Positions 1 through 5,106 of a stretch of DNA of 11,403 bases are shown one piece after another. Position numbers and translations under genes: made by a program. A model generated the notes under the pieces. It worked only from the letters and a program-made list of their open reading frames with translations, had not been told where the DNA came from and searched no databases. Origin of the DNA: an uncultured Collinsella sp. (GTDB lineage Bacteria > Actinomycetota > Coriobacteriia > Coriobacteriales > Coriobacteriaceae); contig CALLFD010000092.1 of the NCBI GenBank assembly GCA_937997605.1, positions 1 to 11,403 on the forward strand, in the 5' to 3' direction. The first letter of the stretch is position 1. Each line of letters begins with the position of its first letter.

Positions 1-27
1 GCGCGGGCCGAGTCGCCGTGCCCGCGC
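1..27 (+). terminator. Terminator-like hairpin at left edge
   Basis: A perfect 8-bp inverted repeat (GCGCGGGC at 1-8, GCCCGCGC at 20-27) encloses an 11-nt loop and is followed by a mildly T-rich stretch (ttacctttc). It probably ends a transcript entering from outside the window. The T-run is interrupted, so intrinsic termination is plausible but not strong, and the left part may be cut by the window edge. Confidence 0.4.
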
Positions 28-142
28 GCCTTACCTTTCGGGTTCACCATCCATGGTGGGGCGCGTTTCTAACGAAGCTGTAACGGCCGTTGGGCTCTTT
101 TGGCGCCAGCCCTTCTCGACCCGTACGCCACTCATGGTATGT

Positions 143-154
143 TTATCGCGATAA
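143..154. promoter_or_regulatory. 12-bp palindrome upstream of truncated TetR gene
   Basis: TTATCGCGATAA is a perfect 12-bp palindrome ending 17 bp before the GTG of the truncated TetR gene. TetR-family genes commonly carry a palindromic autoregulatory operator here. With the regulator truncated, it would be an orphan site unless a related TetR protein binds it. The assignment rests on position and symmetry only. Confidence 0.4.
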
Positions 155-171
155 CAAGGACGGAGGTGCCC

Positions 172-273
172 GTGGCACGCAATAAGTACCCGGAGGAGAC
201 GGTCGAGAAGATTCTCGACGTTGCCGAGCGGCTCCTCGTGGAGCGTGGCTACGAGCACACCACGATGATCTGA
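172..273 (+). pseudogene. TetR/AcrR family regulator, truncated to N-terminal 33 codons
   Basis: Starting at GTG 172, 8 bp after a clear GGAGG ribosome site, the frame reads VARNKYPEETVEKILDVAER followed by LLVERGYEHTTM. This is the typical first helix and start of the helix-turn-helix of a TetR-family repressor. In intact relatives the text after TTM continues into the recognition helix and an approximately 150-residue ligand domain. Here the frame meets TGA at 271-273 and the sequence changes directly into an HsdS-like fragment. The gene is therefore broken by a deletion or recombination and cannot make a working repressor. The intact start and ribosome site suggest the break is recent. The family is confident; the regulated target is unknown. 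Confidence 0.75.
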
Positions 274-490
274 AGAGCAATACGCTAAATCGAAAAAGGC
301 AAACCCTGGAGACGTGATTTTCGCCATAACGAGCAAGAATATCGAAGATGTCTGCACACCATTGGCGTAGGAAGGGGAACAGCCAGTTGCAATCAGCGGA
401 CACTCTTGCGCGTATGCGACCGAAAGCATTATCCCGAGATACCTAGCATATTTAATCAGGGCTGCCAGTGGCAGCGTGAGGGCAATCTAG
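272..490 (+). pseudogene. Type I restriction specificity subunit (HsdS) fragment with in-frame amber codon
   Basis: In the frame starting at 272 the translation reads EEQYAKSKKANPGDVIFAIT, then SKNIEDVCTPLA, TAG (368-370), EGEQPVAISGHSCAYATES and IIPRYLAYLIRAASGSVRAI, ending at TAG 488-490. The blocks GDVIFAITS, ED-V-PLA, VAISGH and AYLIRAASG match the late part of a target-recognition domain in HsdS, the DNA-specificity subunit of type I restriction-modification enzymes. The expected residue at the TAG is Trp (PLAW in relatives), so one TGG-to-TAG change explains it. There is no start codon, no N-terminal half and no hsdM or hsdR nearby. It abuts the truncated TetR gene within a few bases, so one recombination event probably joined them. 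It is a non-functional remnant. Family assignment is by motif memory, without a database search. Confidence 0.7.
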
Positions 491-572
491 GGGTGGCGGT
501 TCTGCCCGCTGCCGTCCCGCGCTGATTCTGGCTTGCGAGGCGATTCTGCTATCCTGCGAGTTGAAAAGGTTC

Positions 573-628
573 CACCCCGGCGACAAGAGCTCCCCTGCTC
601 TTCCGAGAACAGCGGATAGCCGGGGTGG
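573..628 (+). ncRNA. Structured element in gene-free stretch, possible small RNA or leader
   Basis: Within the gene-free interval 491-708, CCACCCCGGC (573-582) pairs perfectly with GCCGGGGTGG (619-628). The enclosed 36 nt hold a second perfect hairpin, AAGAGC-tcccct-GCTCTT, and a short possible CCG/CGG stem. A closed outer helix with one or two internal hairpins is more elaborate than a simple terminator, and the following T-run (tttttg near 645-651) is about 16 nt away. It is read from the plus strand by choice; the minus strand folds equally well. I do not recognise a known RNA family, and no protein-like frame covers it. Confidence 0.35.
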
Positions 629-683
629 TCGTTTGTTAGTAGTACTTTTTGAACGATAAAGTTACCGTGATAATCAAGCGGTT

Positions 684-705
684 GACTGCCCTTGCCTAAG
701 CAGTC
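684..705 (-). terminator. Weak hairpin downstream of MerR gene
   Basis: GACTGC (684-689) and GCAGTC (700-705) form a 6-bp stem with a 10-nt loop, 3 bp beyond the stop codon of the minus-strand MerR gene. There is no T-run after it in that direction, so it may only pause transcription or protect the 3' end. Confidence 0.25.
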
Positions 706-708
706 TTG

Positions 709-1176
709 TCATATCGTTGCCGCAGTCCCCGGCGCAGTGCGCAGCTCCTGCCGAATCTTCCGAAAGCGTTCCGGGACTTCGGCAAGCTCCATCTTCTGCG
801 GGGCATCGACCGTACCCGCTTCCTTCGCCGTTTCGTAATACCAGCACTTGTAACCCACCATCTCCATGGTGTGCTGCAATTCCGCCATCTGCTGTTTCAG
901 AACTTCTTGTTGGCGCCGGAACATGGCAAGGCGCAAATCAATGGTGTCGTCTCCTTGCAGCGCCATCTCGATGTACTGCCGGATGTCCTTGATGGACATC
1001 CCGGCTTTCTTCATGCAGCCGATCACCTGCAGCCATTCGATATCCGATTCCCGGAACATGCGAATGCCACCGGAGGAGCGCTCCACGAAGGGAAGCAGCC
1101 CCTCCTTGTCGTAGTAGCGCAAGGTAGACGCCGCAACCCCCAGCAGTTTCGCCATTTCCCCCACCGTATAGACCAT
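709..1176 (-). CDS. MerR family transcriptional regulator
   Basis: This 155-residue protein has a MerR-type winged helix-turn-helix at residues 3-41 (YTVGEMAKLLGVAASTLRYY, then DKEGLLPF and GGIRMF). A second DNA-binding part with KKAGMSIKDIRQYIEMA and a long dimerisation helix (about 85-115) follow. The C-terminus (YKCWYYETAKEAGT) resembles electrophile/aldehyde-sensing MerR proteins of the AdhR/NmlR type. It contains Cys residues that could be sensors, but no metal-binding Cys pair like MerR or CueR. The start is supported by GGAGG about 10 bp upstream. It diverges from the cupin-CMD-AKR-flavodoxin operon and very probably activates it through the 19-bp-spaced promoter between them. Family is confident; inducer is inferred. 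Confidence 0.9.
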   Translation of the reverse strand: MVYTVGEMAKLLGVAASTLRYYDKEGLLPFVERSSGGIRMFRESDIEWLQVIGCMKKAGMSIKDIRQYIEMALQGDDTIDLRLAMFRRQQEVLKQQMAELQHTMEMVGYKCWYYETAKEAGTVDAPQKMELAEVPERFRKIRQELRTAPGTAATI

Positions 1177-1209
1177 CTGAAAACCCCTCCGAATTATTCC
1201 AGAATCCCC

Positions 1210-1240
1210 TTGACTTGAAGTTAACTCTAAGTTCTAGGAT
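1210..1240 (+). promoter_or_regulatory. MerR-type promoter and operator (19-bp spacer)
   Basis: A -35 box TTGACT (1210-1215) and a -10 box TAGGAT (1235-1240) are separated by 19 bp, the over-long spacing that MerR-family activators correct by twisting DNA. A 20-bp dyad centred at 1222/1223 (ACTT-ga-AGTTAACT-ct-AAGT, 1213-1232) lies in the spacer with 8 of 10 pairs matching. A second imperfect dyad, AAGTTcaaACTT, lies downstream at 1248-1259. This is the expected binding site for the divergent MerR protein and the start of the downstream operon. Confidence 0.8.
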
Positions 1241-1276
1241 GCACATGAAGTTCAAACTTAGCAGGAGGTTTCAATT

Positions 1277-1708
1277 ATGAGGTATGAACGAAAAGAGCAG
1301 TTCGAGAAGGTCAACGCATTCGGCACGGGAACGGCGAACACCGCCTATGCCCAATACTTCACCGGCGATTCGTTCCTGAATCCGCTGACCGATCCGGAAG
1401 GTGGCCTGTTCGCCGCCAACGTGACCTTCGAGCCGGGATGCCGCAACAACTGGCATATCCATCACGCGGACAAAGGAGGCGGTCAGCTCCTACTCTGTAC
1501 GGCTGGCGAGGGCTGGTACCAGGAGGAAGGCAAGGCCGCCGTCAGCCTGCACGAGGGCTCCGTCGTGATGATCCCCGCCAACGTCAAGCACTGGCACGGA
1601 GCGAAGAAGGACAGTTGGTTCAGCCATATCGCAGTGGAGGTTCCCGGCGAGAATTGCGAGAACGAGTGGTGCGAGCCGGTATCCCATGAAGAGTACGCAA
1701 GGCTGTAG
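1277..1708 (+). CDS. Cupin domain protein
   Basis: This 143-residue protein is a single-domain cupin, first gene of the MerR-controlled operon. The first cupin motif is NNWHIHHADKGGGQLLLCTAGEG with metal ligands probably H60, H62 and Q70. The second is SVVMIPANVKHWHG, giving H105 or H107. Such small cupins often accompany CMD-like proteins, where they may bind a metal and handle a quinone, peroxide or small acid; the substrate here cannot be read from sequence. The ATG at 1277 has AGGAGG 8 bp upstream. The next gene starts 13 bp after the stop, so the two are almost certainly co-transcribed. A Gln instead of the usual Glu at the third ligand position is typical of this subgroup rather than damage. 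Confidence 0.85.
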   Translation: MRYERKEQFEKVNAFGTGTANTAYAQYFTGDSFLNPLTDPEGGLFAANVTFEPGCRNNWHIHHADKGGGQLLLCTAGEGWYQEEGKAAVSLHEGSVVMIPANVKHWHGAKKDSWFSHIAVEVPGENCENEWCEPVSHEEYARL

Positions 1709-1721
1709 GGAGGAACGAAAC

Positions 1722-2048
1722 ATGGCAGTCAAGCAGACGGCAGGCAGAGATGCCCTGGGCGAATTCGCCCCGAAATTCGCGGAACTGAACGATGACGTGC
1801 TCTTCGGAGAGGTCTGGAGCCGAGAGGGGCAGCTCAGCCTCCGCGACCGCTCCCTCGTGACCGTCGTCGCGCTGATGGCTCAGGGACTTACCGATGAGAG
1901 CTTCCGCTATCACCTGACGGAGGCAAAGAAGAACGGTATTACAAAAGAAGAAATCGCGGAGGTCGTGACCCATGCAGCCTTCTACTGCGGCTGGCCCAAG
2001 GCGTGGGCGGTTTTCCGCATGGCAAAGGATATCTGGGGCGAGGAGTAG
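1722..2048 (+). CDS. Carboxymuconolactone decarboxylase (CMD) family protein
   Basis: The 108-residue protein has the compact all-helical CMD/AhpD-like fold signature: SLRDRSLVTVVALMAQG (about 39-55), HLTEAKKNGITKEEIAEVV (64-82) and the family hallmark THAAFYCGWPKAW (83-95). It lacks the CxxC pair of peroxidase-active AhpD, so it belongs to the decarboxylase-like branch. The catalytic role is probably acid/base work on a small lactone or quinone-like compound with the neighbouring cupin, which is an inference. ATG 1722 is chosen over an in-frame ATG at 1686 because AGGGAGG lies just before it and the earlier start would overlap the cupin gene. The aldo/keto reductase gene starts 4 bp after its stop. 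Confidence 0.85.
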   Translation: MAVKQTAGRDALGEFAPKFAELNDDVLFGEVWSREGQLSLRDRSLVTVVALMAQGLTDESFRYHLTEAKKNGITKEEIAEVVTHAAFYCGWPKAWAVFRMAKDIWGEE

Positions 2049-2052
2049 AACG

Positions 2053-2922
2053 ATGATCTTGAATGAAACCTACCCGTTGGCAAACGGAGTTCAGGTTCCC
2101 AAGCTGGGATTGGGCACCTGGTTCATCGACGATGCCGAGGCGGCGGAAGCCGTTCGCGAGGCGGTAAAGCTGGGCTATCGCCTGATCGACACCGCACAGG
2201 CCTACGGAAACGAACGCGGCGTCGGCGAGGGCGTGCGCACCTGCGGCGTTCGCCGGGAAGAGCTGTTCGTCGCCAGCAAGATCGCGGCAGAGCTGAAGAC
2301 CTACGAGGATGCGGCGAAGTCCATCGATGAGACGCTGGAGAGGATGGGGCTCGACTACCTCGACCAGATGATCATCCACTCTCCCCAGCCGTGGAGCGAG
2401 TTCCGTGTGGAGAAGCGCTATTTCGAGGAGAACAAGGAGGTCTGGCGTGCGTTGGAGGATGCGCGGGCGGCGGGCAAGGTCAAGGTAATCGGCGTGTCTA
2501 ACTTCCTGCAAGATGACCTTGAGAACCTCCTGGGCTCTTGCCGCGTGATACCCATGGTCAATCAGATTCTCCTGCACATCACCAACACCGATTCGGCATT
2601 GGTGGACTTCTGCAAGGCGCAGGGCATTCAGGTGGAGGCATACTCTCCCATCGCCCACGGCGAGGCGCTGAAGAATCCGGCGATCGTTAAGATGGCGGAG
2701 AAGTACGGCGTATCTGCCGCCCAGCTCTGCATCCGCTATGTCCTTCAGCTTGGAGCCGTCGCGCTTCCCAAGACGGCGGATCCCGCCCACATGGAAAGCA
2801 ACGCGGACGTGGATTTCGCGATCTCCGAGGAAGACATGGAAACTCTCAAGAACATGGAGCGCATCGCCAACTATGGTGAATTCAGCGCATTTCCCGTGTT
2901 TAGCGGAAAGCCTCTTGCATGA
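2053..2922 (+). CDS. Aldo/keto reductase
   Basis: This 289-residue NAD(P)H-dependent oxidoreductase has a full-length (beta/alpha)8 aldo/keto reductase domain. The catalytic tetrad is visible as D46 and Y51 in YRLIDTAQAYGNE, K76 in LFVASKIA and H109 in MIIHSPQPW. GVSNF (147-151), AYSPIAHG (196-203) and the cofactor-phosphate motif LPKTADPAHMESN (238-250) follow in order. It resembles the 2,5-diketo-gluconate reductase/YtbE-like group, which reduces reactive aldehydes and ketones in the cytoplasm. Start ATG 2053 lies 4 bp after the CMD stop, with GAGGAG inside the end of that gene as ribosome site. Third gene of the operon; role in carbonyl detoxification is inferred from family and the MerR context. 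Confidence 0.92.
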   Translation: MILNETYPLANGVQVPKLGLGTWFIDDAEAAEAVREAVKLGYRLIDTAQAYGNERGVGEGVRTCGVRREELFVASKIAAELKTYEDAAKSIDETLERMGLDYLDQMIIHSPQPWSEFRVEKRYFEENKEVWRALEDARAAGKVKVIGVSNFLQDDLENLLGSCRVIPMVNQILLHITNTDSALVDFCKAQGIQVEAYSPIAHGEALKNPAIVKMAEKYGVSAAQLCIRYVLQLGAVALPKTADPAHMESNADVDFAISEEDMETLKNMERIANYGEFSAFPVFSGKPLA

Positions 2923-2936
2923 GGAGAAGGCGTGAA

Positions 2937-3413
2937 ATGAAAACCTTGATTCTGTACTACTCCTACGGAGGCAACACGAAGCGCATAGCCGAGATGATCC
3001 AGAGGGAAATCGGCGGGGATATTGCTCGTATGGATACGGTTGTTCCCTACGATGGCGATTATGATGAAGTCGTCAATCAGGGGCAGCGTGAGATTGCCGA
3101 GGGTTATTGCCCGGAAATGAAGCCGCTGCACATTGACTGGAGAGATTACGACACCATCATCCTGGGTTCTCCTGTCTGGTGGTACACCTTTGCGCCCGCC
3201 ATGCGCAGTTTCCTGGAGCGGGCTGACCTGACCGGGAAGATCGTGTATCCGTTTGCCACCAATGGCGGCTGGCTGGGACACGCGCTGAAGGACTTTGAGG
3301 AAGCCTGCAAAGGCGCAATCGTGAAGCCGGGCCTCGATGTGCAGTTCGATGAATCCATGCTCCGTACTTCTGAGAAAGATATTCAGGCATGGATTAATGC
3401 AATCCGCAGATAA
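2937..3413 (+). CDS. Flavodoxin
   Basis: The 158-residue protein has a short-chain flavodoxin fold. The FMN phosphate loop is YYSYGGNTKRIAE (about 7-19), a slightly unusual SYGGNT version. The second flavin loop is LGSPVWWYTFAPAM (76-89) and the third is PFATNGGW (105-112). It carries low-potential electrons and may reduce the product or partner of the other operon enzymes. ATG 2937 follows GAGGAGAAGG by 6 bp; an upstream in-frame ATG at 2919 would overlap the AKR gene and lacks a good ribosome site. Last gene of the MerR-controlled operon; 14 bp separate it from the AKR stop. Confidence 0.9.
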   Translation: MKTLILYYSYGGNTKRIAEMIQREIGGDIARMDTVVPYDGDYDEVVNQGQREIAEGYCPEMKPLHIDWRDYDTIILGSPVWWYTFAPAMRSFLERADLTGKIVYPFATNGGWLGHALKDFEEACKGAIVKPGLDVQFDESMLRTSEKDIQAWINAIRR

Positions 3414-3605
3414 TCGATCTGCAGCTTTCGGCATCCGTCACAGAGCTGGCAAGGGTTTGGGACAAAACGAAAGCTCAACGTCCTGAGTTCGAAGTGATTA
3501 TATTGTAACTGTCTTGGCTTTTATTCCCGGAACCGACAAAGCGCGCCTCCGCCTCTTTTGCGTGAAGCCAGCCGGGATGTGAGGTAGTTTTGCGTCAGCA
3601 GATTA
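3414..3605. other. Intergenic stretch after the operon
   Basis: No convincing gene is present. An 8-bp inverted repeat (AGCTTTCG 3423-3430, CGAAAGCT 3468-3475) with a 37-nt loop may shape the 3' end of the flavodoxin operon. Around 3497-3510 an AT-rich block (gattatattgtaac) contains a TATAAT on the minus strand without a convincing -35 box. The rest is unremarkable. Confidence 0.3.
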
Positions 3606-3647
3606 GTGCAAGGGGCCAACGGACGGGGCTTCATTGGCCCCTTGCAC
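3606..3647. terminator. Perfect 14-bp hairpin between convergent genes
   Basis: GTGCAAGGGGCCAA (3606-3619) pairs perfectly with TTGGCCCCTTGCAC (3634-3647) around a 14-nt loop. It lies 12 bp beyond the stop of the minus-strand cupin gene and downstream of the plus-strand flavodoxin operon, so it sits where a bidirectional terminator would. There is no T-run on either side, so it is not a textbook intrinsic terminator. Confidence 0.5.
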
Positions 3648-3659
3648 ACCGATCGCGAA

Positions 3660-4013
3660 TTAGAACATGATAGCGTCGTCGGCCGTGAAGGCATTAAGGG
3701 ACCCCTGCTTGACCTGGATGCAGACGTATGTGACGCCCGAGTCGGACGCGGCGCGGAACTGGCGGTGTGCGGCGGGGGAAATGCGCAGCCAGTCGCCGGC
3801 TGCAAGCTCGATTTCCTCACCGTCGATCGTGACCGAGCCCGCGCCCTCAAGCACGCCATAGATCTCCTCGTTTTCCTTGTGTGCATGGACGAACGGAACG
3901 CCGGCGCCGGCGGGAAGATTGTTGACACTCACCTCTGCCCCGGTAAGCCCGAGCACCTCGTGCAGCTCGACACGGCTCTCATTTCCGATGTGGGTATTTG
4001 CATAATTAGCCAT
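3660..4013 (-). CDS. Small cupin protein
   Basis: This 117-residue single-domain cupin has the classical metal site: VPFVHAHKENEEIYGVLEG (H43, H45 and E49 or E50) and GDWLRISPAAHRQF (H83). The N-terminus (MANYANTHIGNESRVELHEV) and the length match the small cupins often encoded next to HxlR regulators in gut bacteria. The activity is unknown; a dioxygenase-like or binding role is possible. The start is the ATG at 4011-4013 with a modest purine-rich site (AGAGAGAA) upstream. It diverges from the HxlR gene across a 151-bp region containing a dyad, so it is the likely regulated target. Confidence 0.85.
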   Translation of the reverse strand: MANYANTHIGNESRVELHEVLGLTGAEVSVNNLPAGAGVPFVHAHKENEEIYGVLEGAGSVTIDGEEIELAAGDWLRISPAAHRQFRAASDSGVTYVCIQVKQGSLNAFTADDAIMF

Positions 4014-4063
4014 AATGGTTTCTCTCTTTGGGTTGATTTACCTTGCAGGCATTTCCTGCGTGA

Positions 4064-4091
4064 GTTATATTCAACGCGAAGGCGCATGCAA
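4064..4091 (-). promoter_or_regulatory. Candidate promoter of the small cupin gene
   Basis: On the minus strand, TTGCAT (4086-4091) and TATAAC (4064-4069) are 16 bp apart, giving a plausible sigma-70 promoter with a leader of about 45 nt before the cupin ATG. The HxlR-type dyad begins 6 bp upstream of its -35 box, a position suited to control. Confidence 0.4.
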
Positions 4092-4096
4092 ATACG

Positions 4097-4124
4097 AGTA
4101 CGCACATATTTGTAACTGCGTACT
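4097..4124. promoter_or_regulatory. HxlR-type operator dyad
   Basis: AGTACGCA (4097-4104) and TGCGTACT (4117-4124) form a perfect 8+8 bp inverted repeat with a 12-bp spacer. It lies between the divergent cupin and HxlR genes. HxlR-family proteins bind dyads with GTAC-like half sites, so this is the probable binding site for the adjacent regulator, controlling both genes. Confidence 0.65.
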
Positions 4125-4164
4125 TTTTTGTGAAACCGGTATGGTCAAGGAGGTTGGGTCTCCC

Positions 4165-4491
4165 ATGATGGCGAAAGAGGAGCTTCCGGAGTGTCCGGTC
4201 GCAACGGCGGTAGCGCTCATTGGCGGAAAGTGGAAGCTGCTCATTATCCGTAACTTGCGCGTACGCCCTTGGCGTTTCAACGAGTTGCGCCGCAACCTTG
4301 AGGGGATCTCTCAGAAGGTGCTTACCGACAGCCTGCGGCAGATGGAGGATGATGGGCTGGTCTTTCGCCATGACTATGGCGAGAATCCTCCCCGCGTTGA
4401 GTATGGCCTTACCGAGCTCGGCCGCCAGATGATGCCCATCATGGACTCGCTCGCAGACTTCGGCGCTTATTACAAGACGGTCGTTTCGTAG
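4165..4491 (+). CDS. HxlR family transcriptional regulator
   Basis: The 108-residue protein is a typical HxlR/DUF24 winged helix regulator. LPECPVATAVALIGGKWKLL (7-26) contains the conserved N-terminal Cys (C10), which senses disulfide or electrophile stress in relatives such as HypR and YodB. RFNELRRNLEGISQKVLTDS (37-56) is the recognition part, and DGLVFRHDYGENPPRVEYGL is the wing. ATG 4165 follows AAGGAGG by 11 bp; ATG 4168 is equally possible, while starts further upstream lack a ribosome site. It diverges from the small cupin gene with an operator-like dyad between them. Family assignment is secure; the signal is inferred from the family. Confidence 0.93.
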   Translation: MMAKEELPECPVATAVALIGGKWKLLIIRNLRVRPWRFNELRRNLEGISQKVLTDSLRQMEDDGLVFRHDYGENPPRVEYGLTELGRQMMPIMDSLADFGAYYKTVVS

Positions 4492-4512
4492 CGGACACGC
4501 TGCTTAGGGGGC

Positions 4513-4545
4513 GGAGAACCGCTACGAGTACGATAGCGATTCTCC
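4513..4545 (+). terminator. Hairpin after HxlR gene
   Basis: GGAGAA-c-CGCTA (4513-4524) pairs with TAGCG-a-TTCTCC (4534-4545) around a 9-nt loop: 11 pairs with one mismatch, 21 bp after the HxlR stop. There is no T-run, so termination efficiency is uncertain. Confidence 0.45.
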
Positions 4546-4643
4546 TGCGGCTGCCGTTGATTCCGTAGTTATAGAGCGGAAGGAGACTGCAATGGGGTCG
4601 TCCGCCCCACAAGAAGGCCCTCCCTTCCCGGTATGGCGCCGAC

Positions 4644-4865
4644 ATGCGCACGCCGGCTCAAACTGCTCGATGCGCGAAGTGTTGTTATGGCTTCACTCGG
4701 CCTGTGGACGCCCAATCATCCGTGCACCACATTCTGCCCATGTGCATGGGCGGCTGCCCCCACCGCCATATGGTCTCCGGCGTGCGCCGTTGCCCCTGGT
4801 TCAAAGACGACCCCGATGCCTACGTCCTCGCCAAAACTCGCGCCGCCCGTAAGAGCCGCCAATAA
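4644..4865 (+). CDS. Small Cys/His-rich protein, unrecognised
   Basis: This 73-residue ORF has composition unlike a chance frame: TARCAKCCYGF (8-18), SVHHILPMCMGGCPHRHM (26-43) and RRCPWFKDDPDAY (48-60). It has seven Cys and four His, with a basic tail ending RAARKSRQ. The CxxC plus HHILP-x3-GG layout is reminiscent of a zinc-bound HNH-type core, but the final Cys pair is not standard. The open frame runs upstream to 4575 (reading QWGRPPHKKALPSRYGAD before the ATG). No good ribosome site precedes ATG 4644, whereas one (GGAAGGA) precedes ATG 4592 in a different frame. It may therefore be a frameshifted or start-lost gene. I do not recognise the family; function is unknown. Confidence 0.4.
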   Translation: MRTPAQTARCAKCCYGFTRPVDAQSSVHHILPMCMGGCPHRHMVSGVRRCPWFKDDPDAYVLAKTRAARKSRQ

Positions 4866-4942
4866 AACCTCCGGCCCTGCTTGGCCCCGGGAATAAACGT
4901 CAGACTTGCCGATTCACGCCTCGCGCAAGGGCCGTTCTACTT

Positions 4943-5047
4943 CCCAAACCTGATCTGCCTGTCGCACAGTTCGAGGGCGACAAGGGAAGCCTGGATCACC
5001 TCCTTGATATCCTCTGCGAACTACTGGAGTGCGGCACAGTCGGATGA
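4943..5047 (+). pseudogene. Possible C-terminal gene remnant
   Basis: In the otherwise gene-free interval 4866-5106 one frame reads PKPDLPVAQFEGDKGSLDHL then LDILCELLECGTVG and a TGA at 5045-5047. The amphipathic leucine-rich helix and acidic residues look like the natural end of a protein. No start codon or recognisable upstream domain is present, so it would be a leftover tail. The protein family is not recognised, and chance similarity to coding sequence is possible. Confidence 0.3.
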
Positions 5048-5106
5048 CTGGACCGTTTTCGTTGGAGCTTGGTTGTTTGCCTGTGTGAATGGCGTATTTG
5101 TTTTAG

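Noticed and set aside
31..429. 132-residue minus-strand ORF across the left scar
   Set aside because: Antisense to both the TetR start and the HsdS-like frame, which have clear family motifs.
706..1218. 170-residue plus-strand ORF
   Set aside because: Antisense shadow of the MerR gene.
1939..2790. 283-residue minus-strand ORF
   Set aside because: Entirely antisense to the well-supported CMD and aldo/keto reductase genes, with no domain or ribosome site.
3521..3928. 135-residue minus-strand ORF
   Set aside because: Overlaps the small cupin gene in another frame; low complexity Arg/Ser/Thr content typical of a shadow.
4592..4852. 86-residue ORF with a good ribosome site
   Set aside because: Arg/Pro/His-rich, unlike a folded protein, while the overlapping frame at 4644 has patterned Cys/His; the ribosome site may belong to a frameshifted ancestor of that frame.
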